Below, piece after piece: positions 25,624-35,086 of a stretch of DNA of 64,000 nucleotides. The first letter of the stretch is position 1; every line of letters begins with the position of its first letter. The notes beneath the pieces are model-generated. The model was not told the DNA's origin, did no database searches, and saw only the letters and a list, made by a program, of their open reading frames with translations. This DNA comes from Fodinicurvata halophila (GTDB lineage: Bacteria > Pseudomonadota > Alphaproteobacteria > Kiloniellales > DSM-21159), in the NCBI RefSeq assembly GCF_042651425.1, contig NZ_JBHSCW010000002.1, positions 1-64,000 of the forward strand, written 5' to 3'. Both the position numbers and the translations under genes were made by a program.

Positions 25624-27009
25624 TCAGGTGGCCTCCAGCGCCGCGATGAAACTCCTGCGCCAGGCCGTGATATCCTGTTGGCGAATGGTGTCCATCAGAG
25701 CGGACCAGCGCTCCTTGCGTTCCTCCAGGGACATGCTGAGCGCCCGCTGCACGGCTTCTCCGGTGTTTTCGTAGTCCAGCGGATTGACGATCAGGGCTTC
25801 CTTCAGTTCGTGAGCCGCACCGGCAAAGCGGGAGAGCACCAGAACCCCCGGATCCTCGGGATCCTGGGCCGCCACGTATTCCTTGGCGACAAGGTTCATT
25901 CCGTCCCTGAGGGGTGTCACCAGGGCCACCCGGCTGTGACGCAGGACCCCGGCCAGGGTCCTGCGCGCCAGTCCGCGGTTGATATAGCGCAGCGGCGTCC
26001 AGTCCACTTCGGCAAAGCGTCCGTTGATGCGCCCCGACAACCCTTCCAGCCGGCTGCGGATCAGCTTGTATTCCGGCACGTCGATGCGCGAATAGGGGGC
26101 GATCTGCAGGAAGGTGACGCGCTGGCGATTCTCGGGATAGCGATCGAGGAGATGCTCGAAGGACAGGAAGCGTTCGGGCAGGCCCTTGCTGTAGTCCAGC
26201 CGATCGACTCCGACCATCAGCGAGCGCCCGTCCAGGCTTTCGCGCAGACGGTTCGCGACATCCGAGCGCTCGCTCTCTTCGGCTGCGCTGGCAAAGCCGT
26301 CGGGGTCGATGGAGATGGGGAAGACCTGGGCCCTGAACTGCCGGCCGAAAGCCTCGAACTCTTCATTGGCATGCACCTGCCCCCCGGCCTCGTGGGTGAT
26401 GTAATCCTCGAATGAGCGCAGGTCGGTCGGGGACTGGAAACCGATCAGGTCGCAGTGACACAGCGAGGAGACCAGTTCGCGGTGGTTGGGCAAAGTGGCG
26501 AAGACATCGGCCGAGGGGAAGGGCGTGTGCAGGAAGAAGCCGATGCGGTTCTTAACGCCGGCCTGGCGCAGGTCCCGCGGCGCCATCATCAGGTGATAGT
26601 CGTGCAGCCAGATCAGGTCGTCTTCCTTGAGCAAGGGAACCAACTGGCTGACGAAGTTCGCGTTCACACGCTGATAGGTGCGGAAATGTTCGCTGTGATA
26701 CTCCATAAGGTCACTGCGGTAATGCAGCACCGGCCAGAGAATGCGGTTGGCATAGCCGTTGTAGTAGCCGCTGTGCTCGGCCGGGGTAAGGTCCACCGTG
26801 ACCGTCTCGAAGGGATTGGCCTGCGTAGGCGCGCTATGCTTCGGCGTGTCCAACGGGGCCTCCCGGACGTTCCCGCTCCAGCCGAACCACAACCCCTTGC
26901 TCTCGCGCAGCGTCTCCAGGATGGCCACGGCCAGTCCACCGGCACCTCCCTTCGAGCTGCCTTCCGTGATCGAGGCCACACGATTGGAAACGATGACGGT
27001 CCGCCTCAT
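25624..27009 (-). CDS. otsA: Trehalose-6-phosphate synthase
   Basis: GT20 glycosyltransferase that makes trehalose-6-phosphate from a nucleotide-glucose and glucose-6-phosphate. The 461 residues show IVSNRVASI with the glycine-rich KGGAGGLAVAI loop, IWLHDYHLMMAPRDLRQ, GVDRLDYSKGLPERFLSFE, and LVTPLRDGMNLVAKEYVAAQ, all diagnostic. ATGA overlap with the upstream GH15 gene and 3-nt spacing to glk indicate one operon. Trehalose is a standard osmoprotectant in this class. Confidence 0.95.
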   Translation of the reverse strand: MRRTVIVSNRVASITEGSSKGGAGGLAVAILETLRESKGLWFGWSGNVREAPLDTPKHSAPTQANPFETVTVDLTPAEHSGYYNGYANRILWPVLHYRSDLMEYHSEHFRTYQRVNANFVSQLVPLLKEDDLIWLHDYHLMMAPRDLRQAGVKNRIGFFLHTPFPSADVFATLPNHRELVSSLCHCDLIGFQSPTDLRSFEDYITHEAGGQVHANEEFEAFGRQFRAQVFPISIDPDGFASAAEESERSDVANRLRESLDGRSLMVGVDRLDYSKGLPERFLSFEHLLDRYPENRQRVTFLQIAPYSRIDVPEYKLIRSRLEGLSGRINGRFAEVDWTPLRYINRGLARRTLAGVLRHSRVALVTPLRDGMNLVAKEYVAAQDPEDPGVLVLSRFAGAAHELKEALIVNPLDYENTGEAVQRALSMSLEERKERWSALMDTIRQQDITAWRRSFIAALEAT

Positions 27010-28802
27010 TCCAGGGCCTCCCAGCTTTTGCTCAGCCGCGTCGCCGAATGCACGATTCCGACCAGGGAATAGGTCTGCGGGAAATTGCCCCAGAGCTCTC
27101 CCGTCTCCGGATGCAGGTCCTCGGAGAGCAGGCCCACGTGATTGCGGCAGGACATCATGTGCTCCAGCAGCTCCCTCGCCTCTTCCTTGCGCCCCACGGC
27201 GGACAGCGCATCAATGTACCAGAAGGTGCAAATCGTGAATGCGGTCTCGGGGACACCGAAATCGTCGGGGGCATGGTAGCGATAGAGATAGTTGCCCTTC
27301 TTGAGCTCGCGTTCCACCGCCGCCAGCGTCCCGAGATAGCGCGGGTCGTCCGCGGCGATGAACCCCAGTTCGTGCATCAGCAGCAAGCTGGCGTCGATCT
27401 CCTCACCATCAAACGATTCGACGAAACTCGATACCTTTTCATTCCAGCTGCGCTCCATGATGACCGCGCGCAGGCGGTCGGCCTCCGAGCGCCAGAAGCC
27501 CTTGCGGTCCTCCAGGCCGAGGTGAGCCGCGATCCGTGCCAGGCGGTCGCAGGCCGCCCAGCACATCAGGCTGGAATAGGTGTGGACCTTCTGTGTCCCG
27601 CGCAGTTCCCAGGGGCCTGCATCCGGCTGGTCGAAGCGCAGACGGGCCTGTTCGCCCAATGCCTCCAGGCGGTGGAACAGCTCCACGCCCCCCGGCGACA
27701 TCAGACGGCAATCGAAGAAGCATTGCGTGGCCGCCAGGATCACGCTGCCATAGCCGTCGTTCTGGATCTGGGTATAAGCCTGATTGCCGACCCGTACTGG
27801 TCCCATGCCGCGATAGCCGGGCAGGCTGTCGATCTTCCGCTCGTCCAGTTTTTCGTCCAGGCCAATCCCGAAGACCGGCTGCAGATAGCCGTCCTGGGCG
27901 CTGCTGACGATGTTCAGGATATAGCGCAGGAACCCCTCCATGGTCTTGGTCGCACCAAGTCGGTTCAGCGCATTGACCACGAAGTACGAATCCCTGAGCC
28001 AGCAGAAGCGGTAGTCCCAGTTGCGCCCCGAATCGGGCGCTTCGGGAATCGAGGTGGTCAGCGCGGCGATGATGGCGCCGGTCTCTTCGAAATTGCTGAG
28101 CTTCAGGGTGATGGCGGCGCGGATGACCGCCTCCTGCCACTCGAAGGGAATCGAAAGCGAGCGCGTCCAGCCACGCCAGTAGGCATCGGTCTGCTCGATC
28201 ATGCGTACGGCCGTGGCCTCGATGGATTCCGTCAGGCTCTCGTCCGGCCCCAGGATGAGGTATTCGTCCTGCTCCAGCAGAAACCAGCGCTCCGAGAGCA
28301 CATAGGACATCGGCGAGGTGGTGTAGAGGCGCAGGGTAAGACCCGGCGACACGAATCGGGCATGGTTGCTGCCACGGGTTCGCTCTGGCTGCGCGGCACC
28401 ATAACCATACCTTGGATGCAAGCGTACGCGTACACGCGGGGTTCCCGACAATGGTCGCATACGGCGCACCACCATGGTCGGGCGGAAGGTGCGGTCGAAC
28501 TGCTTGTAGCGTGGCGCACAGTCGGTCACCTCGATGGCACTGCCGTCGCCGGCATAGAGCCGGGTGGTAAGAACGGCGGAATTGCGCTGGTAGAACTGCT
28601 CGGACCGTTCGTAGCCGTCGAGGTCGATGGCGAAGAGCCCCTGATCGGTTTCCTCTCCGCCCAGCAGGGCATTGAACCAGGGGTCGCTTTCGAAATCCGG
28701 AAAGCAGCACCAGACGATGCGCGCCGCGCGGTCCACGAGCGCCCCGAGAACACAATTCCCGATCACGGCCAGGTCGAGGCCGGGGTTTACCTTGTCCGTC
28801 AT
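27006..28802 (-). CDS. Glycoside hydrolase family 15 protein (glucoamylase or trehalase type)
   Basis: 598-residue GH15 enzyme. An N-terminal beta-sandwich domain (about 1-260) precedes an alpha/alpha barrel. The general-acid region is NWDYRFCWLRDSYFVVNAL, and the second catalytic glutamate lies in LLSEDLHPETGELWGNFPQT. No signal peptide is visible, so it is cytoplasmic. GH15 includes glucoamylases, glucodextranases and mycobacterial trehalases; lying between otsB and otsA, trehalase or a glycogen/trehalose-linked activity is the likely role. The ATG at 28802 forms a TAATG junction with otsB; a longer frame upstream is the otsB shadow. Confidence 0.9.
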   Translation of the reverse strand: MTDKVNPGLDLAVIGNCVLGALVDRAARIVWCCFPDFESDPWFNALLGGEETDQGLFAIDLDGYERSEQFYQRNSAVLTTRLYAGDGSAIEVTDCAPRYKQFDRTFRPTMVVRRMRPLSGTPRVRVRLHPRYGYGAAQPERTRGSNHARFVSPGLTLRLYTTSPMSYVLSERWFLLEQDEYLILGPDESLTESIEATAVRMIEQTDAYWRGWTRSLSIPFEWQEAVIRAAITLKLSNFEETGAIIAALTTSIPEAPDSGRNWDYRFCWLRDSYFVVNALNRLGATKTMEGFLRYILNIVSSAQDGYLQPVFGIGLDEKLDERKIDSLPGYRGMGPVRVGNQAYTQIQNDGYGSVILAATQCFFDCRLMSPGGVELFHRLEALGEQARLRFDQPDAGPWELRGTQKVHTYSSLMCWAACDRLARIAAHLGLEDRKGFWRSEADRLRAVIMERSWNEKVSSFVESFDGEEIDASLLLMHELGFIAADDPRYLGTLAAVERELKKGNYLYRYHAPDDFGVPETAFTICTFWYIDALSAVGRKEEARELLEHMMSCRNHVGLLSEDLHPETGELWGNFPQTYSLVGIVHSATRLSKSWEALE

Positions 28803-29596
28803 TACGTCCTTTCGCGCGTCTGCTCGGATGAAACGTCGCTTGCCAGCTGACTCAGCCAGCGCCGCAGGTCCGCGGCCGAAGCAATGGACCAGCGCGCAGC
28901 GCTGTCCCGCGAACCGACCAGGACGGAATGCCCGTCCAGTTCGTTCACCTTGCGAAATCCGTCTTCGTCGGTGATATCGTCGCCGATGAAGATCGGGCGC
29001 CGCCCGGCGAAGGGCCGCTCCGCCATGAAGGCGGCAATGGCCGTACCCTTGTTGCTGCCCGGCACACGCAGTTCGACCACCATCTTGCCGCGCTGCAGCA
29101 GCAGCGGGGGCGTACAGGTGGGCACCAGAGCCTCCGCCAAGGCCAGCACCTCGCGTTCCAACTCCGGGGCCTGGCGATAGTGCAGGGCCAGTCCACGGGA
29201 CTTGCGTTCCAGGAACAGTTCGGGATGGCAATCCACGAAGAGCGCCAGGCGCGATTCCACCTGCGAGAACCCCTCGGGCAGATCGAACCCGGGCAGCAGT
29301 TGCCCGCTGGCGCTGCGCCGCTCAAGTCCGTGCTGGCCGGCCGCCGGAAGATGCAGAGGAGCAAACAGGCTGTCCAGTTCCTTCAGCGGCCGGCCGCTGA
29401 TCAGGGCCAGCGCGCCGCAGAGCCGGCTGCGCAGGCAGGCGAGACTCTGGACCAGCACCTCGTCGGCCCGGACATCGCCTGGATGATCGGCAATATCGAG
29501 AAGAGAGCCGTCCACATCAAGGAACAACGCCCAATCACCGGAAAACTCGGGTACAGCATCTGGGGGCTGTGTCGCAGGTTCTGCGGCCCGAATCAT
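28802..29596 (-). CDS. otsB: Trehalose-6-phosphate phosphatase
   Basis: HAD-family phosphatase releasing trehalose from trehalose-6-phosphate. The 264 residues contain the nucleophile motif FLDVDGSLLDIADHP, motif II LALISGRPL, and the acidic C-terminal motif FIGDDITDEDGFR. The GSNKGTAI motif supports the OtsB subfamily. It is the first gene of the operon; the stop joins the GH15 start as TAATG. Confidence 0.94.
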   Translation of the reverse strand: MIRAAEPATQPPDAVPEFSGDWALFLDVDGSLLDIADHPGDVRADEVLVQSLACLRSRLCGALALISGRPLKELDSLFAPLHLPAAGQHGLERRSASGQLLPGFDLPEGFSQVESRLALFVDCHPELFLERKSRGLALHYRQAPELEREVLALAEALVPTCTPPLLLQRGKMVVELRVPGSNKGTAIAAFMAERPFAGRRPIFIGDDITDEDGFRKVNELDGHSVLVGSRDSAARWSIASAADLRRWLSQLASDVSSEQTRERT

Positions 29597-29806
29597 GACC
29601 TCGCCTTGCAGGACTGGAAAACGGGAAGCGCCTTAAATGCGCCTTTTCAAGGACCTAACCTAGTCCCTCACCCGCTGCCAGGCAACCGGCCATCTCGCTT
29701 CCCTGACTCGGCTGCGTGGCCGGGCAACAGGATTATCACTTGCCTTCGGACTCCCGAAGAGGCTTTTAGGAGGGCGTGACCCGCCTGGACCGGCAAAAGG
29801 CTGTCG

Positions 29807-30424
29807 ATGGACCTTCTCCCTTTATTCCTGCAGGCTCTCGTCATCGGCTTTGCCGTGGCCGTTCCGCTGGGGCCGATCGGCCTGTTGTGCATCGAGCGCA
29901 CGCTGAGCCGCGGCATTGGTGCCGGCCTGTCCACGGGACTGGGCGTGGCGGCGGCCGATGTCGTCTATGCGGCGCTGGTGGCCTATGGCGCGCGCTGGGT
30001 GGCCGAGGAGATGATGCCCTTCAGGGACATCCTGCGCTTCGGCGGCGGCGCTGTGATCATCCTGCTGGGCCTGCGCACCTTCTTCCAGAAGCCGGAGGCC
30101 CGCTTGCCGCGGGGTGTGACTCTCAGCGGCTCGACCTTCGCGACCTCCTTCATGCTGACCCTGGCCAATCCGCTGGTCCTGGTGGGCTTCATCGCCATCT
30201 TCGCCGCGTTGGAGATGGGCAAGGCGATCCAGGACTCCAGCCACGCCCTGCAGGTCGTCGGCGGCATCTTCCTGGGATCGATGGCCTGGTGGGCCTGCCT
30301 GACCGGCCTGGTCTCAGCCATCCGGCATCATCTGGACCGGCGCACCCTGATCTGGGTGAACCGCTGCGCCGGAACGGTCTTGATGCTGCTGGGGGTGCTG
30401 GTGATGATCTTCGGCAACCAGTAG
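29807..30424 (+). CDS. LysE family amino-acid exporter
   Basis: 205-residue inner-membrane protein of the LysE/RhtB type. Six hydrophobic segments are visible, the first containing the family signature VAVPLGPIGLLCIERTLSRG. The third segment carries the ANPLVLVGFIAIF motif. Family members export lysine, arginine, homoserine or related compounds; the substrate here is unknown. It stands alone, divergent from otsB with about 210 bp between (no feature recognised there) and convergent with mutL 5 nt away. Confidence 0.88.
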   Translation: MDLLPLFLQALVIGFAVAVPLGPIGLLCIERTLSRGIGAGLSTGLGVAAADVVYAALVAYGARWVAEEMMPFRDILRFGGGAVIILLGLRTFFQKPEARLPRGVTLSGSTFATSFMLTLANPLVLVGFIAIFAALEMGKAIQDSSHALQVVGGIFLGSMAWWACLTGLVSAIRHHLDRRTLIWVNRCAGTVLMLLGVLVMIFGNQ

Positions 30425-30429
30425 GGCCG

Positions 30430-32286
30430 TCAGCGCCGGCCGAAAAGGCGCTCGATATCGGCCAGCTTCAGCTCCACGTAGGTGGGGCGGCCGTGGTTGC
30501 ACTGCCCGCTGTGCGGCGTGGCCTCCATCTGCCGCAGCAGGGCGTTCATCTCCTCCGTGTTGAGACGCCGCCCGGCCCTGACCGAACCGTGGCAGGCCAG
30601 CGTGCCACAAACCTCCTCAAGCTTTTCCCTCAGGCTCAACGCCTGGTCCATCTCGGCGAGCTCGTCGGCAAGGTCGCGAATCAGTCCCTGGACATCCAGG
30701 CGTCCCATCAGGGCCGGAACCTCGCGCACCAGCAGGCTGCCTTCACCGAAGCCCTCGACTTCCAGGCCGAGTTCGGACAGTTCCTCGCGGCGCGCCAGCA
30801 CACGCGCGGCGGCGGCTTCATCCAGCTCCACCACTTCGGGGATCAACAGGGCCTGACGCGCCACCCCGCGGGCGGCGATCTCCTCTTTCATGCGCTCGTA
30901 CACCAGTCGCTCATGCGCGGCGTGCTGGTCGACGATCACGATGCCGTCGCGCGTCTGCGCCACCACATAGGTCTCGTGCAGCTGCGCGCGGGCCGCGCCC
31001 AGGGGATAGTCATCCACCGGGATCGCGGGCTCGTGAACCGTCGCCGGTTGCGAATCCGCCTCCTGCGCGACGGCTTCGGCAGTGGCCTCCGCCTGCCGTC
31101 CTGACGGCGGTGCCTGGAGGCCCGGCAACGGAGCATGGTAGCTGTCAGCGCCCTCGGCAAATCCCGCCGCGGCAGGCTGGTGCCAACCCTGGGGCGCGGC
31201 CGGTCTGTAACCTCCACCGCCCGGCGGCGCACCGCCGGGACGGAAGGAGCCCAGGGCCGAGCCGGCAACGGTGGTCGACGCCCTGTGCCCGGCCTCGGCC
31301 AGGGCATGGCGGCAGGCCGAGACGATCAGGCCGCGCACCAGCCCCGGATCCCGGAACCGCACCTCGGCCTTGGCGGGGTGGACGTTCACATCCACCTCCT
31401 CCGGAGGCAGTTCCAGGAACAGCGCCACCACAGGATGGCGGTCGCGCGCCAGGAAGTCCTGGTAGGCGCCGCGGATCGCCCCCAGCAGCAGGCGATCGCG
31501 CACCGGCCGACCGTTGACGAAGAGGAACTGCTGCTGGGCATTGGCCCGGTTGTAGGTGGGCAGGCCGATCAGGCCCTCCAGGCGCAGCTTCTCGCGCACG
31601 GCCTCGACCGGCAGGCAGTTTTCGCCGAATTCACGGCCCAGGATGGCAGACAACCGCTTGCGCCGGGCATCGAAGAGCTCCGGTCCGCCGCTTTCCAGGT
31701 TCAGGACCGTCTTCTTCTCGTCGCTCAGCGTGAAGGCCACGTTGGGATGTGCCATGGCGAGGCGCTCCACGCCGTCCCGGACATAGCCCTGTTCCGTGCG
31801 CGCCGTCTTGAGGAACTTCAGGCGGGCCGGCGTGGCGAAGAACAGGTCGCGCACCTCCACGCGGGTGCCGTGGCCCAGCGCGACCGGTTTCGGCTGGTCC
31901 ATCCGGCCGCCTTCCACGGAGACCGACCAGGCCTCGGACGCGCCCGCCTGGCGGCTGGCAAGACTCACACGCGCCACCGCACCGATGGACGGCAGGGCCT
32001 CGCCCCGGAATCCCAGCGAATCGATATGCACCAGGTCGTCGTCGGGCAGCTTCGATGTGGCATGACGCTCCAGCGCCAGCGTCAGCTCTTCGGGCGACAT
32101 CCCGCCTCCGTCATCGCTGACGCAGAGATAGGCACAGCCACCTTCTCGCAGCGAGACTGCAATCTGTCCCGCACCCGCATCCAGGGCGTTCTCCACAAGT
32201 TCCTTGACCACGGCGGAGGGACGTTCGATCACCTCCCCGGCGGCGATGCGGTTGACCAGTGTCTCCGGCAGGCGTCGGATCGTCAT
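30430..32286 (-). CDS. mutL: DNA mismatch repair protein MutL
   Basis: 618-residue GHKL ATPase that links MutS to strand removal. The N-terminal ATPase has IAAGEVIERPSAVVKELVEN, DDGGGMSPEEL and RGEALPSI. A Pro/Ala/Gly linker (about 340-430) leads to the dimerisation domain. That domain has the endonuclease motif DQHAAHERLVYE, which fits DQHA(X)2E(X)4E, plus ACHGSVRAG, CNHGRPTY and a final FGRR. It should therefore nick DNA itself, unlike E. coli MutL, so no MutH is needed. ATGA overlap with upstream pgi. Confidence 0.96.
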   Translation of the reverse strand: MTIRRLPETLVNRIAAGEVIERPSAVVKELVENALDAGAGQIAVSLREGGCAYLCVSDDGGGMSPEELTLALERHATSKLPDDDLVHIDSLGFRGEALPSIGAVARVSLASRQAGASEAWSVSVEGGRMDQPKPVALGHGTRVEVRDLFFATPARLKFLKTARTEQGYVRDGVERLAMAHPNVAFTLSDEKKTVLNLESGGPELFDARRKRLSAILGREFGENCLPVEAVREKLRLEGLIGLPTYNRANAQQQFLFVNGRPVRDRLLLGAIRGAYQDFLARDRHPVVALFLELPPEEVDVNVHPAKAEVRFRDPGLVRGLIVSACRHALAEAGHRASTTVAGSALGSFRPGGAPPGGGGYRPAAPQGWHQPAAAGFAEGADSYHAPLPGLQAPPSGRQAEATAEAVAQEADSQPATVHEPAIPVDDYPLGAARAQLHETYVVAQTRDGIVIVDQHAAHERLVYERMKEEIAARGVARQALLIPEVVELDEAAAARVLARREELSELGLEVEGFGEGSLLVREVPALMGRLDVQGLIRDLADELAEMDQALSLREKLEEVCGTLACHGSVRAGRRLNTEEMNALLRQMEATPHSGQCNHGRPTYVELKLADIERLFGRR

Positions 32287-33599
32287 GCGGACTCTCTTGC
32301 CCCCTTCTTCAGGTAATCGCGCGCCAGCTGCTTGCCTTCCTCCACTGCCGGCTGGTCGAAGGGATTCACCTGCAGCAGTTCGGCGGCGAAGACCGTTTCC
32401 AGCATGAAATGCATCAGCAGGCCGCCCAGCACGGTTTCGTCCAGGTCGTCCAGCGTGATGACCCGTGTCGGGCGGCGATGCCGGATCAGGGTCTCGGCGG
32501 TGGCCCGGGCCATGGCATCCAGCAGGTCGCCCATGCTGTGCCCGGCCAGGTAATCCAGGGCCGGATCCTCAGCCAGATCCGCCGGAATGGAAGCGCCCTC
32601 GGGCGCCTCGGACATGCGGATCAGGGTGAAGAGCTTGTCCCGGGGGCCTTCCAGGTAGAGCTGCAGCTGGCTGTGCTGGTCCACCGCGCCCATGGCGCGG
32701 ATCGGGGTCAGGCCGCGGCCCTGCTTGCCCAGGCTCTCGGCCCAGAGCTGCCGGAACCACAGGCCGAAATATCCCAGGCGGTCCAGATAGGGCATCAGCA
32801 CGCTCTGGGTCAGCCCGGCGCGGCGGGCATACTCGACGGACAGGACTGCCCCGGCCTGCGGCGACCCCCGCTCCTCAGCGCCCCCGCCGAGGCTGCGATC
32901 CAGGACCTCCTTCGCGCCGCGGCGCAGGGCCGCCGCATCCAGGCCCGCCAGCAGTGCCGGCAACAGGCCCACCACGGAGAGCACCGAATAACGCCCGCCC
33001 ACGCCCTCGTCATGATCCAGGCAGGGCAGGTGATAGCGTTCGGCCAAGGCCTTGAGCGGACTGTCCTTGGGCTCCGTAATCACCGCCACCTGGCGGGCCA
33101 GGCGGCTTTCGTCGACCTCGGTCAGCAGGGCCTCGAGAACAAGCATGGTCTGGCACAGTGTTTCGGCCGTAGCGCCGGACTTGGAAACCGCCACCACGCC
33201 GAGACGGGGCAGGTCCACGGCGGCGAGGAAATCGTCGAAGCTGTGCGGATCCACGTTGTCCAGGAAATGCAGGTTGGGCCCGCCCAGCCTGTTGCCGTAG
33301 CCGCTGTCGGCTAGCGCGTAGAGAGCCTGAGCGCCCAGCGACGAACCGCCGGTGCCCAGAATCAGGATATCGTCGCAGGTTTCGGCCAGCGAGGCGGCGA
33401 GCTCGCCCGCCCGGGCCAGGTCCTCGGTGCGTTCGGGCAGCTGCAGGAATTCCGGACCCGAGCCCGCCGCGCGCTGCTCCGCCAGCTTGCGGGTCGCGGG
33501 CGTCAGCGTCTCCAGGCCCGCCTTCAGGTCCTCTCCGGTCAGGGCGTCGTCACGTCCGGGCTCTGTCAGACAGCCTTCCACATCGATACGAAACGGCAT
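32283..33599 (-). CDS. pgi: Glucose-6-phosphate isomerase
   Basis: Interconverts glucose-6-phosphate and fructose-6-phosphate. At 438 residues it is of the shorter bacterial PGI type, not the 550-residue E. coli form. SIS-domain motifs ILGTGGSSLGAQALYALA and VAVSKSGATAETL are clear, as are DNVDPHSF, GGRYSVLSVVGLLPALLAG and VGGRYS. ATG at 33599 has GGAGGG upstream. Its stop overlaps mutL (ATGA), an odd functional pairing. It would supply the hexose phosphate pool used by otsA. Confidence 0.9.
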   Translation of the reverse strand: MPFRIDVEGCLTEPGRDDALTGEDLKAGLETLTPATRKLAEQRAAGSGPEFLQLPERTEDLARAGELAASLAETCDDILILGTGGSSLGAQALYALADSGYGNRLGGPNLHFLDNVDPHSFDDFLAAVDLPRLGVVAVSKSGATAETLCQTMLVLEALLTEVDESRLARQVAVITEPKDSPLKALAERYHLPCLDHDEGVGGRYSVLSVVGLLPALLAGLDAAALRRGAKEVLDRSLGGGAEERGSPQAGAVLSVEYARRAGLTQSVLMPYLDRLGYFGLWFRQLWAESLGKQGRGLTPIRAMGAVDQHSQLQLYLEGPRDKLFTLIRMSEAPEGASIPADLAEDPALDYLAGHSMGDLLDAMARATAETLIRHRRPTRVITLDDLDETVLGGLLMHFMLETVFAAELLQVNPFDQPAVEEGKQLARDYLKKGARESA

Positions 33600-33701
33600 G
33601 CTCCCTCCTTCAGGCTCGGCTGCGGGGTATTCTTGGGAAGCCGGAGGCTGCACACAAGTGACTTTGCGAGGGCCTTTCCAACCCTCTGGTTTGCCTGAAC
33701 T

Positions 33702-35072
33702 TTAGTCCTGGGCTGCGTCGCGTTTCGGCAGCACCAGATTCGACTCGACGCCTTCCGGCTGGCCCACAACCACGAAGGTCAGGGCCTCGGGCTGCAACAG
33801 CTCGCCGGCCACGCGCTTCACGTCCTCCAGGCCCACCTCGGCGATCTCCTCCCGCCGCCGGTCGATGTAGTCGATGCCCAGGTTGTCCATCTGTATGGAG
33901 AGCAGCACGGAGGCGATGCTGTCGCTGCTGTCCAGCTGCAGCGCGAAGGCACCGGTAACATAGCTCTTGGCATGCTCCAGTTCCTCTTCCGTCGGCCCCT
34001 CCTCGGCCAGGCGCTCCCATTCGGCGCGCAGGACCTCCAGGCTTTCGTCCACCCGGGCGTTCTGCGTAGCCAGACCGCCCGCCAGTACAGCCGCATGATC
34101 CATGGTATTGAGGCCGGTGCTGACCGAATAGACCAGGCCGCGCTCCTTTCGGATTTCCTCGTACAGGCGCGAGGAGAAACTGCCGCCGCCAAGGATGTAA
34201 TTCACGATATAGGCCGAATAGAAATCGGGATCGTCGCGCGCCATCCCCGGTTGGGCCAGGGCCACCACGGACTGTGGCTGGTCGCGCTCGACCACCGCTA
34301 CGCCGCCGCTGCTGAGCGGCTGGACGGAGGGCACCTCGATGGCGGGGCTCTCCTTGGGCAGGTCGCCGAAGGTCTCGTCCAGCAGCGTCCCGAGCTCCTC
34401 CGGCGTGATATCGCCGGTCACCGCAATGTGCATACGGTCCCGCGCCAGCTGCTCCTGCAGGAACGCCCGCATGTCGGCCACCTCGATGGAGGCGATGCTC
34501 GCCGGCGTTCCCTCGGTCGGACGGCCATAGGGATGATCCGGGAACAGCAGGCGATAGAGTCCGTTCCAGGCAATCGACTGCGGGTCCTCCAGGCGCCGGG
34601 CCTGCATGACCTGGTACTGGCTTTTCAGGCGCTTCACCGCCTGCGGGTCGAAGCGGGGTTCGGTCAGCGCCATCCGCAGGTAGTCGAAGGCATCCTCGCG
34701 ATGGCGGGTCAGCGTCATGAGCGACCCGCTGAAACGGTCGCGGCTGGCGGAGAAGGACATGCGGATCGAGCGATCGGCCAGCGCCTCCTGGAAGGCCGTC
34801 GAATCCATGTCCCCGGCCCCCTCGTCCAACAGGGCGGAGGTCAGGCCGGCGAGACCTTCCTTGCCTTCGGGATCGGTGGACGCCCCGCCGCGGAAGGCGA
34901 ACTCCATCGCCAGCACGGGATTGCTGTGATCCTCCACCAGCCAGGCCTCGATGCCCTGGGGCGAGACCACCTTCTGGATGTCCATGGCCTGTACACTCAG
35001 AGGCAGGCCGAGCGAGACAAGCAGGGCGCCGAGGACGGCTGGCAGCCGGTGAAGGGAGAACTCTGTCCACAT
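33702..35072 (-). CDS. M16 peptidase-like protein lacking the zinc motif
   Basis: 456-residue pitrilysin-fold protein with a signal peptide ending near SLGLPLSVQA. Where active members have HxxEH, this one reads AGLTSALLDEGAGD, so the zinc site is absent. It keeps the distal half, including IVNYILGGGSFSSRLYEEIR and the EELEHAKSYVTGAFAL helix. It probably forms a heterodimer with the active protein encoded just upstream, as in mitochondrial processing peptidase. ATG at 35072 was chosen for its GAGGA; a TTG at 35090 overlapping the upstream stop is possible. Confidence 0.88.
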   Translation of the reverse strand: MWTEFSLHRLPAVLGALLVSLGLPLSVQAMDIQKVVSPQGIEAWLVEDHSNPVLAMEFAFRGGASTDPEGKEGLAGLTSALLDEGAGDMDSTAFQEALADRSIRMSFSASRDRFSGSLMTLTRHREDAFDYLRMALTEPRFDPQAVKRLKSQYQVMQARRLEDPQSIAWNGLYRLLFPDHPYGRPTEGTPASIASIEVADMRAFLQEQLARDRMHIAVTGDITPEELGTLLDETFGDLPKESPAIEVPSVQPLSSGGVAVVERDQPQSVVALAQPGMARDDPDFYSAYIVNYILGGGSFSSRLYEEIRKERGLVYSVSTGLNTMDHAAVLAGGLATQNARVDESLEVLRAEWERLAEEGPTEEELEHAKSYVTGAFALQLDSSDSIASVLLSIQMDNLGIDYIDRRREEIAEVGLEDVKRVAGELLQPEALTFVVVGQPEGVESNLVLPKRDAAQD

Positions 35073-35086
35073 GATGCGTGCTGTCC

